Positions 1-8,004 of a stretch of DNA of 64,000 nt are shown piece by piece (within the stretch, counting starts at the first letter, position 1; each line of letters starts with the position of its first letter). The DNA is from Methanosarcina barkeri MS (GTDB taxonomy: Archaea; Halobacteriota; Methanosarcinia; Methanosarcinales; Methanosarcinaceae), in NCBI RefSeq assembly GCF_000970025.1, contig NZ_CP009528.1, positions 3,521,168-3,585,167 on the forward strand. Direction: 5' to 3'. Under the pieces are notes generated by a model. The model did not search any database, was not told where the DNA came from, and worked only from the letters and a program-made list of their open reading frames with translations. Position numbers and translations under genes: made by a program.

Positions 1-356
1 CAACACATTCACTTTTATTCAGTTTTCTCGCAGTCCTGTTCGGAACCGTTGCAGGATATGCTAAATACAGGGAGCCTGGCAGGGCAATGTATCTCGGACT
101 TTTTGCAGAGGCAGCATTTGCATCTCACCTGTTGCTCGATGACATCAGTGAAGGCGGCTGTGAATACCTTTATCCATTATACGAGAAAAAAATCAGTGTA
201 TTTTCAATGATGGACGTGGGTTTTCGGGGAACCGGAATCTTTGATTACTTGATGGCATCTTTTGTGTCGGTCTTTTTTGTTTGTTCCATAATAATGATGG
301 CACTCTTTGCCCTGAGTAAGTACGATTTTGAGCTAAACTACAAAGCAGAAAAATAA
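1..356 (+). CDS. Membrane-bound metal-dependent hydrolase, DUF457/YdjM type (5' truncated)
   Basis: The reading frame is open from base 3 at the window edge, so the N-terminus lies outside. Visible are a THSLLF stretch in the first residues, a hydrophobic segment, then SHLLLDD followed by GG and LYPL. This pairing of an HS motif with HLLLD...GG...P is typical of the DUF457/YdjM family of small membrane proteins with conserved His/Asp, annotated as metal-dependent hydrolases of unknown substrate. A last membrane segment (about FDYLMASFVSVFFVCSIIMM) and a short charged tail end the protein. It converges on the downstream minus-strand acyltransferase with only 19 bp between stops. Family assignment is by motif only; no substrate can be named. 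Confidence 0.65.
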   Translation, partial: THSLLFSFLAVLFGTVAGYAKYREPGRAMYLGLFAEAAFASHLLLDDISEGGCEYLYPLYEKKISVFSMMDVGFRGTGIFDYLMASFVSVFFVCSIIMMALFALSKYDFELNYKAEK

Positions 357-375
357 AATACCTAAGGTATTAAAA

Positions 376-924
376 TCAGGTTTTAAGTTCACCTACGCCT
401 TCAAGTTTTTTAACAACCCTTGCAGGATAGCCCAGAGCAAGACTATTTGGAGAGATATTGCGGTTAACTACGGATCCAACCCCTATTATTGAGTTATCCC
501 CGATTTCAACACCCTGCGTGATTATACATCCTGGATTCACAGAGACACCACGTCCGATTTTTATGGGAGCCATAGTTCTCGGATATGCCTGCCTTGTAGT
601 CAAACTTCCTCTTGTATGTGCAGATAATATGCACCTATCACCGATTTCAGAATAATCATCTATCGTAATTAATTCGGGGTGTATCCTATCAAAAATCACG
701 TCATAACCGACATATACATTCTCCCCGAGATTTACACCCCGCATCCTGTGTAATTTAGTTCTCCAAGAAGGAACGGGAGCGCTTGAGGCAAGCCGTTCTA
801 GAATCCAGTTTTTAAAATATTTAATGCCAAAAAGAAGTTTATTACTGTGGTAATGTTCCGCAATTTCGCAAAAGGTTACCTGGTCTCTATTAGACACTGC
901 AGTAGTCGTGCGAATACCCCCCAT
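376..924 (-). CDS. Hexapeptide-repeat acyltransferase (LbH/maltose acetyltransferase type)
   Basis: The 182-residue protein has a helical N-terminal half and a C-terminal left-handed beta-helix: degenerate hexapeptide turns run from about residue 67 (VNLGENVYVG) through IDDYSEIGDRC, IKIGRGVSVNPGCIITQ and VEIGDNSIIGVGSVV, ending in the LALGYPARVVKK closing motif common to CysE/MaaA/WbbJ-type O-acetyltransferases. It probably transfers an acetyl or other acyl group from a CoA or carrier-protein thioester to a sugar or small molecule. A TATA-like ATATAAAAT (minus strand, about 944-952) lies 20-28 bp upstream of the ATG, which suggests a nearly leaderless transcript. It stands 264 bp beyond the DUF362 gene in the same direction, so it may or may not belong to the carrier-protein cluster. 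Acceptor unknown. Confidence 0.8.
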   Translation of the reverse strand: MGGIRTTTAVSNRDQVTFCEIAEHYHSNKLLFGIKYFKNWILERLASSAPVPSWRTKLHRMRGVNLGENVYVGYDVIFDRIHPELITIDDYSEIGDRCILSAHTRGSLTTRQAYPRTMAPIKIGRGVSVNPGCIITQGVEIGDNSIIGVGSVVNRNISPNSLALGYPARVVKKLEGVGELKT

Positions 925-1187
925 TTCCCTATAAAATTATTTTATATTTTTTCTTATCTATGCTATTTTTTAATCAAATTTTTTTACCATTTATCTTTAA
1001 AATTGTTTGTAATTATTTTTATCAGATTATTTATATTTATCTTTCAATTGGTATTTTGATAGATGACTAAATTTCCATAATTATGCTTAATGAATTTTAA
1101 GAATGATAATCTGCTGAGTACATTAATTCCCAGCCTGCTTAATAAACAGACGTCCAGACGACTTTTCCGTTAACTGCAACTCTCCCA

Positions 1188-2327
1188 TTAACTTTTGTTT
1201 CTGCTTACAAGCTTCATAAGCAGTGATTTTTTTAATTCTACCGCATCGTTGGGGCAAAGTTCACGGCAGCAATAACAGTGAATGCATTTTTCCTCGTTAA
1301 TTTTGAGTGTTCGGTTTATTTCTTCGATGGCATGTGCCGAGCAGTTCGAAACGCAGGCTTTGCAAAGTGCACAGTTTGAAGTGTTAATAATGGGTCTTAC
1401 AGCCAACTGCTTTCTAAGGATTCTCATAAAGAAAGCTGGGATATAAGCAGTTATTCCACCTTCAGGGCTTTTGAACCTGACCTTTACTTTTTCCAGAGGT
1501 ACTCCTACAACTTCAGGATGCTCGGTCCCGAAACCTCTTTCGAGTGCAGCTTTATTTGTAGGGACCTTTAAGGGATCGATTCCTATAAGCCCAGAGGCCA
1601 CAATATCCAGGGCTACACAGTCATAACTAGCCATAATCACGCCTGCAAGGACAGGTGTACCATTGGATGGACCATTTCCTTCCATTCCGACTATCCCGTC
1701 CATAACTACAAGCTGGGGCTTAACAACAGAATATATATCAACAACTGCTTCTCCAAAACGGCGACGGTCTTCCAGGAAATGAACTTGTTTTCTGGTTTTT
1801 TGAGGTACGGCGCCGAAGAAATTTTTGACTGCCCCTGTATACAATGTGAGTTCATGGGTCTTGAGCTTTGGAAGCGAGATTACTATATCTGCCTCAAGTA
1901 CAGCTTTTGAGATGTACAGATGAGAAAACTGCCTTGCTCCCGGAACATCAACCTCAACAAAACCTGAAGTCTCAAAATTGATAAGCTCAACCCCATGATC
2001 GGAAGCAACGCCCTCAATGCCAGACACTTTAAGCGCCTGCGAAGTCGTAGTCGATCCGGGTTTTACAATACCGGACCCGTCTCCTATAACTGGGATGCCT
2101 CCAGCTTCTGAGACAAGTTCGCACATAGCGGACACTATCGCCGGATGGGTGGTAACGGCATCCTCTGGCGGACGTATAGAAAGCACATTGGGTTTGAGGA
2201 GCACGCGGCTGCCAGGAACTATAACCTTCTCAAGCCCACCTATAAGGTTCAGTGCTTCTTTTACCGCTTCTTTAGCATTCGAGTAGTCCTGGCATTCAAC
2301 AATTGAGACCCTTGTATCCATATTCAC
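1188..2327 (-). CDS. DUF362 protein with C-terminal 2x[4Fe-4S] ferredoxin domain
   Basis: This 379-residue protein has a DUF362 domain over about residues 1-290 (KPNVLSIRPPEDAVTTHP near the N-terminus, then PKLKTHELTLYTGAVKNFFG), followed by a bacterial-type ferredoxin domain near residues 312-365 with two cysteine clusters, CALCKACVSNC and CIHCYCCRELCP. The second reads CxxCxxCxxxCP, a classical [4Fe-4S] site. DUF362 proteins are common in anaerobes and their reactions are mostly unknown; a redox role is inferred from the clusters. Two starts are possible, GTG at 2327 or ATG at 2321, neither with a good ribosome site. It lies 196 bp downstream of the NadE-like gene in the same orientation and is the most likely redox partner of that cluster. 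Confidence 0.85.
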   Translation of the reverse strand: MNMDTRVSIVECQDYSNAKEAVKEALNLIGGLEKVIVPGSRVLLKPNVLSIRPPEDAVTTHPAIVSAMCELVSEAGGIPVIGDGSGIVKPGSTTTSQALKVSGIEGVASDHGVELINFETSGFVEVDVPGARQFSHLYISKAVLEADIVISLPKLKTHELTLYTGAVKNFFGAVPQKTRKQVHFLEDRRRFGEAVVDIYSVVKPQLVVMDGIVGMEGNGPSNGTPVLAGVIMASYDCVALDIVASGLIGIDPLKVPTNKAALERGFGTEHPEVVGVPLEKVKVRFKSPEGGITAYIPAFFMRILRKQLAVRPIINTSNCALCKACVSNCSAHAIEEINRTLKINEEKCIHCYCCRELCPNDAVELKKSLLMKLVSRNKS

Positions 2328-2523
2328 ACTTTTGGATTAGTGATTAAGTTTATTTTCTCACAATGATATTGTGTGAAAGCATCCTGCCAGAAAGGCTTCC
2401 AGTAGTTTACAGGCAGGTACTTGCTGCATACAAAGCCCTGCCTTGATTTTAAGCAAAGCCCTGAAGTCCTGATTTTAGCAGTATTTTAACCGGTATAACT
2501 TTTTTTACAGGTGCTTTTGCAAT

Positions 2524-3516
2524 TTACCTGTTAATGTAGCAAACAGGCGGTGCCGCTCGTATATATTCTGTGGTATCTTTTATTCTATTGATATGCCTCT
2601 GAGCTTTTTCTATCGTTTCTCTGGATAGCCCAGTGCTCTTTTCAATTACCTGCAGGGACAGCCGGTGCTCCTGTGCATACAACAGCTGGTCCATGATCTG
2701 AATCGGCATGCGCCAGTAAAATTCCTCGTCAGTTGTGTAATGGCTCCAGGTATCAGCACTTGGAGGCCGCTTTATGATCTCTTCGTTAACATTGAGCAGC
2801 TTCCCCAGAGCATAAACCTGAACTTTATAGCAGTCCGCCAGAGGTTCAAGATCTACGCCACCATCCCCATATTTCACAAACTGGCCAAGGACCGTCTCGG
2901 TCTTATTGGTCGTACCGCAAACTGCGTAATTCATCGTTTCAGCATACATATATTGAACAAGCATTCTGGATCTCTGTTTGACACCCTGTAATCCTATTAA
3001 TTCAAGATAATCAGTTGCTTTTAGCCGGTACTTTCCAACAGTTTCACCATTGTTTACTAGACAGATATAAGGAACATTTAGCAGGCCAGTGTTAAGGAAA
3101 TCAGGTAGTACCAGCGACGTTTTATGTATTCTGGCATCATATTCAGGGCAGATTCTCTTTAGAATCTTTTCTTTCTTATTATAGATATTAAGCGATCTCA
3201 AGATTGGAGAGATAGGCACTTCTTCATACGACACGCCAAGGCTTTCACAGATCTCCGCTCCCAGAACCTTACTGGAAGGGGCAGATTCTTCTTCAGGAAG
3301 GAGAAGTCCATATACGTTTTCTTTTCCGAGTTCCTGTACACATAGTGTAAGTATTACTGATGAGTCAATTCCTCCCGAAACCCCTATAACAACTCCTTTT
3401 TTCTTAAAACTCGCTACCTGATCTCTAATAAAACCCCTGAGCTTTAAGGCTATATTCCCAATATTTCCATTGAGTTCTTCTATTATATTCATGCTCATTT
3501 CTTCTGCGACTTGCAT
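2524..3516 (-). CDS. NadE-like NH3-dependent NAD synthetase paralogue
   Basis: The protein belongs to the N-type ATP pyrophosphatases. The PP-loop is GVSGGIDSSV, and the NadE signature region GTTNKTETVLG with KYGDGGVDLEPLADCYK is well kept. True NadE adenylates the carboxylate of deamido-NAD and displaces AMP with ammonia. The start is set at the ATG at 3516 because a GGGGGA site precedes it; the frame stays open 15 codons further upstream. With 330 residues it is longer than the roughly 250-residue archaeal NadE, mainly through a middle insert (about residues 95-165) and a C-terminal tail. It sits between the PP-loop ATPase and the DUF362 gene in a carrier-protein cluster. It may therefore amidate a pathway carboxylate rather than make NAD, although a housekeeping role cannot be excluded from sequence. 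Confidence 0.8.
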   Translation of the reverse strand: MQVAEEMSMNIIEELNGNIGNIALKLRGFIRDQVASFKKKGVVIGVSGGIDSSVILTLCVQELGKENVYGLLLPEEESAPSSKVLGAEICESLGVSYEEVPISPILRSLNIYNKKEKILKRICPEYDARIHKTSLVLPDFLNTGLLNVPYICLVNNGETVGKYRLKATDYLELIGLQGVKQRSRMLVQYMYAETMNYAVCGTTNKTETVLGQFVKYGDGGVDLEPLADCYKVQVYALGKLLNVNEEIIKRPPSADTWSHYTTDEEFYWRMPIQIMDQLLYAQEHRLSLQVIEKSTGLSRETIEKAQRHINRIKDTTEYIRAAPPVCYINR

Positions 3517-3546
3517 AACATTCCCCCTGAAATAATCATACTTTAG

Positions 3547-3608
3547 AATTACACTGTTCAAATTACACTGTTCAAATTACGCTGTTCAAATTACACTGTT
3601 TAAATTAC
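3547..3608. repeat. 14-bp tandem repeat, 4 copies plus a partial unit
   Basis: Unit aattacactgttca is repeated at 3547, 3561, 3575 (one change) and 3589 (one change), followed by aattac. It occupies the spacer between the PP-loop gene and the NadE-like gene, 30 to 90 bp upstream of the NadE-like start, so copy number changes would alter the spacing or leader of that gene. Confidence 0.9.
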
Positions 3609-3644
3609 CTATTTTACCTCAACTCGTTATCTTATAATCAAATT

Positions 3645-4712
3645 TTAACGAGTATTTTTTGTGATTTCTTTACTTTCAGTTTTAACGAGTATTTTTTGTG
3701 ATTTCTTTACTTTCAGTTTAAGCTTTCTTGCGGCCTCTTCTATCAATGGCTGTGACAATTCCTGATTAATTTTTTCAAGACCTTCTTCTCTTGACATTTC
3801 CCCGCTTCGGACAAGCCCTGCTACGTCGAAGGCATATGGATGAAACCCATATTTCTTCAGATGGTTATAACAGGCAAAGGAATTCAATGTACAGTTGGTT
3901 GAATTGCTGTCATTGATTCCCGGAAGTTCCCACCCGATTTTCAGCAGGGTCTCAAGCACTTTATCTTCACTGTAATCCCAAAGGCATAGAGGATGCAGAA
4001 TACTCGGAAAGTTTTCACCTATGCTCTCAAGAACTTCTTGTTTCAGGAGGAAAATTTCGTCCTTATCCTCGATACCTATTTTCTGAAGCTGTTTCTCAAA
4101 TAAGCTTCTGGACCACTGAATAAAATTGACTGATAGGTTGATTATGGGATTAGGAGACTGTCCAGCTGTAAAGGCAAATACGATAAAAGGCGCTTTTTGA
4201 AGAATGGCCTGCTCTATCAGCTTCTGTTTAATGATAGTGATGCAAATGTTGCATATGTCACTGGCTCGATATTTGGCGAATCTTGGAAATGCATCATATG
4301 ACTCTGCAGCTTTTCGGAATGTGTCATATAGAACTTTCTTTTCTATTGTCAACTGGAAATAATCACATTCTGTGATTTCACACATTTTTTTTGCATTCAT
4401 TATTGCGTTTTCCGAAATGAACCCGTTATCGAACTGCACAGCCAGTACCTTAAGGAAAGGATAGTCTTTTTTGAGCTTGTAGAGCGTATAAGACGAATCT
4501 TTCCCACCTGAAAGTGCATAAACTACATCGTAGTTCCCTTTTCCCCCATACTGCTCAAAAAGTTCTTCAATTCTGGCCAGATATTCATTTTTTTCCTGTG
4601 AACTAAGGGGAGTATATGTCGCACAGAAGTGGCAGAGGCCAGTTTCCTCATTAATTTGTATACCTGGAATCTCGGAATCCAGAACACATTTTTTACACAC
4701 TAGTTTTGACAT
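3645..4712 (-). CDS. PP-loop ATPase with N-terminal zinc-finger-like CxxC pairs (WbpG/N-acetyl sugar amidotransferase-like)
   Basis: The N-terminus carries two CxxC pairs (LVCKKCVLD and GLCHFCATY) followed by the PP-loop ALSGGKDSSYTLY near residue 67, the arrangement seen in WbpG-type sugar amidotransferases and related adenylating, AMP-releasing enzymes. Such enzymes activate a carbonyl or carboxylate with ATP for attack by ammonia or sulfur. A conserved-looking CNICI lies in the middle. The ATG at 4712 overlaps the end of the ligase gene (stop at 4693) by 20 bp, so translation is probably coupled. The C-terminus is odd: a 37-bp duplication is read in two frames and makes the last 25 or so residues. 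Substrate unknown; a role in the same pathway as the ACP and ligase is inferred. Confidence 0.8.
   Translation of the reverse strand: MSKLVCKKCVLDSEIPGIQINEETGLCHFCATYTPLSSQEKNEYLARIEELFEQYGGKGNYDVVYALSGGKDSSYTLYKLKKDYPFLKVLAVQFDNGFISENAIMNAKKMCEITECDYFQLTIEKKVLYDTFRKAAESYDAFPRFAKYRASDICNICITIIKQKLIEQAILQKAPFIVFAFTAGQSPNPIINLSVNFIQWSRSLFEKQLQKIGIEDKDEIFLLKQEVLESIGENFPSILHPLCLWDYSEDKVLETLLKIGWELPGINDSNSTNCTLNSFACYNHLKKYGFHPYAFDVAGLVRSGEMSREEGLEKINQELSQPLIEEAARKLKLKVKKSQKILVKTESKEITKNTR
3647..3720. repeat. 37-bp tandem duplication at the 3' end of the PP-loop gene
   Basis: Two adjacent 37-bp copies (3647-3683 and 3684-3720) differ at one base. Because 37 is not a multiple of three, the gene reads the first copy as LKVKKSQKILVK and the second as TESKEITKNTR followed by the stop. 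The duplication therefore created a new C-terminal tail. Confidence 0.95.
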
Positions 4713-6171
4713 GTTTGTACTCCTCTATGATGGATCGATTGGATATTTTCCCATTCTCGCTCAAGGGAAGGTGATCAATGAATAGTATTTCTCTTGGACA
4801 TAGATATCCTGGCAGGCTTTTTCGGCAGAATGCATACAACTTTCCAATTTCTGTCCCTTCTGCAGGTATGACCATGAGGCTAATTGCGGTCCCCATAAGT
4901 TCATGGTGCACAGGTACGACAAAAACCCTGGATACTTCGTTATTTTCCTCTATGTTTCTCTCAATTTCTCTAGGGTTAACGCGATGATCACCGATTTTTA
5001 GAAGGTCATCCTTGCGTCCCAGCAGTTTGATATATCCGTTGAGTAATTTCTGTGCGAGATCGCCGGTATGCAGCCACCCATTTATAATTTTCTGTTCAGT
5101 GGCAAGTTCATCATCCAGATAACCCAGCATAATGTTGTCTCCTGTAGCAACCAGTTCACCTGTGATGTTAAGTTTTGCTGGTCTGTACTCGGAATCAAAG
5201 ACATCCAGTATAACCCCTGGAATTGCTTTTCCTATAGTGTCAACGAACTCATCCACATCTTCTACTGGTAGGTAGGCAAGCCTTGCCGTAGCTTCAGTTT
5301 GCCCATACATTGGTAGAACCTCCAGATCTGGAGCTAATCCCCTTATGTCTTTTACAATATCCCTATCCATTCCTCCACCTGCTGATGCAGCAGTTCTAAC
5401 GCCTGCAAAAGCCTTTTTGAATCTATCCGGATATCGAAGGAGTATACGGTAGGTACTGGGTACCCCATAAAATATGGATACGTCTGATCTTATAAGGTTG
5501 AAAACAGAGTCTATAAAATTCATATTTCCAATCCTGACTGTGCTGCCAGATACCAGATGGGAGTTAATTATGGAATTTCCAAAAGCGTGATGTGGGGATA
5601 TCACCAGTGCTCCTTTATCTCTGGAAGTTATCCTGAGTACCTTTACTATTGACTCTGCGTTTGCTACCAGATTTCTGTCACTTAACATGACCCCTTTTGG
5701 GGTACCTGTCGTGCCTGAAGTGTAAAGGACGAGCTGCATTTGTGGATTATTCGTTTCTGTTTCAATCTTCTTGCACAAAAACTCTCCGAAAGTATTGCTG
5801 GAAATAACTATTACAGTTCCAAAACGCTCAAAAAAGTCTTCTCCAAATCTTGAGTACTGTGTATAAGTTGTAATGATATTGTTGACATGGGCAGCATCAA
5901 GAATTGTTTCAAGACTGAATTTAGGAAATTCTATAGGTAGAGGAATTGCGATATTGGCAGATCGATATACTGCCATGAGCACTTTTACATATAACATGCC
6001 TGATTCTGCCAGTATTGCAAACCGGCAGTGGTTAAAATCCATTAAAGGTGAAGCAATAGCATTTATATCATTGTCAAGGCAGCTATAGGAAATTGAACTT
6101 TTTCCCTCTTCCAGGGCAATGTTTTGAGGAGTCTTTCTGGCGTACTCAGTGATATACGCATCAATTCGCAT
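4693..6171 (-). CDS. AMP-forming acyl/amino-acid ligase (ANL superfamily adenylation enzyme)
   Basis: All core motifs of the ANL superfamily can be read in order: LVLYTSGTTGTPKG (A3, P-loop, about residue 150), YGQTEATARL (A5), GWLHTGDLA (A7), GRKDDLLKIGDHRVNPREIE (A8 hinge) and LPLSENGKIS with the catalytic lysine (A10). At 492 residues it is a full free-standing enzyme with both N- and C-terminal domains. It should adenylate a carboxylic acid and transfer it to a thiol. It begins 6 bp after the ACP stop, so the natural acceptor is probably the phosphopantetheine of that ACP rather than CoA. The acid cannot be read from the sequence. It overlaps the next gene by 20 bp. Confidence 0.9.
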   Translation of the reverse strand: MRIDAYITEYARKTPQNIALEEGKSSISYSCLDNDINAIASPLMDFNHCRFAILAESGMLYVKVLMAVYRSANIAIPLPIEFPKFSLETILDAAHVNNIITTYTQYSRFGEDFFERFGTVIVISSNTFGEFLCKKIETETNNPQMQLVLYTSGTTGTPKGVMLSDRNLVANAESIVKVLRITSRDKGALVISPHHAFGNSIINSHLVSGSTVRIGNMNFIDSVFNLIRSDVSIFYGVPSTYRILLRYPDRFKKAFAGVRTAASAGGGMDRDIVKDIRGLAPDLEVLPMYGQTEATARLAYLPVEDVDEFVDTIGKAIPGVILDVFDSEYRPAKLNITGELVATGDNIMLGYLDDELATEQKIINGWLHTGDLAQKLLNGYIKLLGRKDDLLKIGDHRVNPREIERNIEENNEVSRVFVVPVHHELMGTAISLMVIPAEGTEIGKLYAFCRKSLPGYLCPREILFIDHLPLSENGKISNRSIIEEYKHVKTSV

Positions 6172-6177
6172 ACCTTT

Positions 6178-6423
6178 TCACTTCGCCAGTTTGATTATCA
6201 TATTAGTAATTCCCTGCAGTGAATCAAAGTTTTCCGGTGTCAGCATATCTTCAGGAATTTCTATCGAATATTTTTCACAGATATAGTCCATAAGTTCAAG
6301 CAAGCCAATGGAATCTATAATACCGGTTTGAGTGAGAGAATCATTATCTTTCAAACTGCTGTTACTGTCCATAAAAGAATTAGCCTTTAAGTAATCGACT
6401 ATATCATTCTTTATTTGTTCCAT
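6178..6423 (-). CDS. Acyl/peptidyl carrier protein
   Basis: This 81-residue acidic protein is the size of a free-standing carrier protein. It holds the phosphopantetheine attachment motif GIIDSIGLLELMDYI with Ser38 directly after Asp37, and a C-terminal helix region IEIPEDMLTPENFDSL typical of the ACP fold. Archaea do not run a standard ACP-dependent fatty acid synthase, so a free carrier protein points to a specialised pathway. It is the first gene of a tight unit (6 bp to the ligase, which overlaps the PP-loop gene), and a phosphopantetheinyl transferase gene stands just upstream. A GGGGG ribosome site lies 9 nt before the ATG, and a TATA box lies about 100 bp upstream. Confidence 0.92.
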   Translation of the reverse strand: MEQIKNDIVDYLKANSFMDSNSSLKDNDSLTQTGIIDSIGLLELMDYICEKYSIEIPEDMLTPENFDSLQGITNMIIKLAK

Positions 6424-6771
6424 GTATTATTGCCCCCAAAGTGTTCGTTCAACGGACCAGTGGTCATAAATAACGCATTTCTGCCCATAATGACGTGAGT
6501 ACCAAATGATAATTACGTAATACAACTATATAAATAATTTGAGTTACTGTGTGGCCGACAAAAACACTGGTAAAGACAAAATGTGAGTAAAATCAATTGC
6601 CTGCATCCGTATGCATAGGATGATACAACTTAATTACTCAATAAAAATATAGATTTAGTCTACTATCCAGACAATCGGGCATTCACATGCGCACAGATAA
6701 ACCCAAAAAATAGAAAAAAGTGTACAGAACTTTAAAATCCTTCTTTAAACTTTAAATTTCATCGAAAATCT
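6424..6771. other. Intergenic promoter region of the ACP operon (348 bp)
   Basis: No gene is seen here. It holds the ACP operon TATA box at 6526-6535 and a small palindrome GACCAGTGGTC near 6458 within the probable leader. The rest is AT-rich; the end nearest the transferase gene may carry its terminator. Confidence 0.6.
6526..6535 (-). promoter_or_regulatory. TATA box of the ACP-ligase operon
   Basis: On the minus strand the sequence reads ATTTATATAG, a good archaeal TATA box. Initiation about 25 bp downstream would be near 6503 and would give the ACP a leader of roughly 80 nt. The sequence AATTACGTAAT, partly palindromic, lies just downstream of the box at about 6510. Confidence 0.55.
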
Positions 6772-7458
6772 TCAGTCCCAGTTACAGTCAATTTTTTGAA
6801 GATGATTTATATCAATAATATGCGACTCCGAACGGGTTACAATAGAGAATAAATATTTGTTGTCTAGAACATAAGTTAAATGATTAACGCTGTTGATGTC
6901 CAGTTCTTTGTTAAAAATAAGATACATGTTTTTGTTTGAAAACTTGGAATAGGCTTCTTTTAAAGTCCATGTTTTTAAAATATCGGTTTCACCTACCATT
7001 TCGTCCATGAGTGAAATTTTCTTATACAAGTTTTTAAAAGTGCTTTTAAGAACCAGCTTTCTCGCAAGTTCAATATCAATACCAACATCAACCTTTGAGA
7101 TTGCAAGAGCTGCAAGGCTCCCGGTATAAGATATACAAATGCATAGTTCATTGTGATTAAGAACGCAGACCTTCCCATTCTCATCTTTGTATGTGGAGAT
7201 TTCGGAAGCGGATCGCTCATTAGCAACCTTGCATATGATATGTTTTAAAACCGTTCGGGAGACAATATATCTTTTCTTAAAGTTATTTGTCTGCAGCTTC
7301 TCTAGATATTCCAGTTCTATCCTGCTGAGGTAACTTGCATTGAATATATTATAATTATCCAGGTCAACAAGAAAAACAAGAACATCATTCTGTTGCCACA
7401 GATAAGGAATATATTCAAGAGAAACGGAGAAAGGCAACATTAAATACTCATTGTACAT
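6772..7458 (-). CDS. Sfp-type 4'-phosphopantetheinyl transferase
   Basis: The two hallmark motifs are present: VGIDIELAR (Mg-binding Asp and Glu, about residue 100) and WTLKEAYSKF (WxxKEAxxK, about residue 145). The length of 228 residues fits the Sfp/AcpT two-lobe family, which moves phosphopantetheine from CoA to a carrier-protein serine. The partner is clearly the ACP encoded 350 bp downstream on the same strand. The frame opens at GTG 7467, but ATG 7458 is preferred: a TATA box at 7485-7494 puts initiation around 7460, so the message would be nearly leaderless. It has its own promoter, separate from the ACP operon. Base composition is as AT-rich as its neighbours. Confidence 0.9.
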   Translation of the reverse strand: MYNEYLMLPFSVSLEYIPYLWQQNDVLVFLVDLDNYNIFNASYLSRIELEYLEKLQTNNFKKRYIVSRTVLKHIICKVANERSASEISTYKDENGKVCVLNHNELCICISYTGSLAALAISKVDVGIDIELARKLVLKSTFKNLYKKISLMDEMVGETDILKTWTLKEAYSKFSNKNMYLIFNKELDINSVNHLTYVLDNKYLFSIVTRSESHIIDINHLQKIDCNWD

Positions 7459-7467
7459 GCAGTCCAC

Positions 7468-8004
7468 TTACATATGTTAATTTAGTATATAAATTCCATG
7501 TTCTTTATTAATTGGAAGTCTGCTGGATAAAGGTCCAAAGGCCGGATCGAGAAAAATTCCTGCCTTACCTCTATCTTGTCTAAAAATACCTCCAGAGCCG
7601 CAGGGACCTTGTCCATATGGGGTATTTCCACTTTTATGTAATGTATCTCTGTCGTTTATGCTTAGATTTATAGCTAAGTTTCGTATAAATTATTCCTAAT
7701 TCTTTAACATACTTTACAGTTCTCAAACTTTCTTAAACATTGAGATCTGAGAATTTTAATCCGCGAAAAACGTGGATTATTTACTGTCGCTGACAGTGCG
7801 CTGAAACTCATGTATTGGTATTAAATTTGTACTTTATATAAATAATTTAAAAAAGCAATCCTAAAATATATAAACGATAAGGATATAGGGTATTCGATTC
7901 TTAGCGCCTCTACTAAGAGGTCGCATACTTTTTAGAATTAAAAGAATAGTGAGCAATATAATGCTAAATCAATACAATTCAATCATTAACTGAGGTGTCC
8001 GAAA
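7468..8004. other. Intergenic region between divergent genes (537 bp)
   Basis: No gene is seen. Besides the transferase promoter it contains a stem-loop with arms AATCCGCG (7758-7765) and CGTGGATT (7771-7778), followed by a second small hairpin CTGTCGCTGACAG. Farther right are AT-rich tracts (TATATAAAC) that could be the promoter of the DUF2551 gene. Confidence 0.5.
7485..7494 (-). promoter_or_regulatory. TATA box of the phosphopantetheinyl transferase gene
   Basis: The minus strand reads ATTTATATAC 27 to 36 bp upstream of the ATG at 7458, which implies a leaderless or nearly leaderless transcript. Confidence 0.5.

Noticed and set aside
7758-7790. Two adjacent hairpins as a possible small RNA or riboswitch
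   Set aside because: Arms are short, no known riboswitch core is recognised, and no promoter or terminator frames them.
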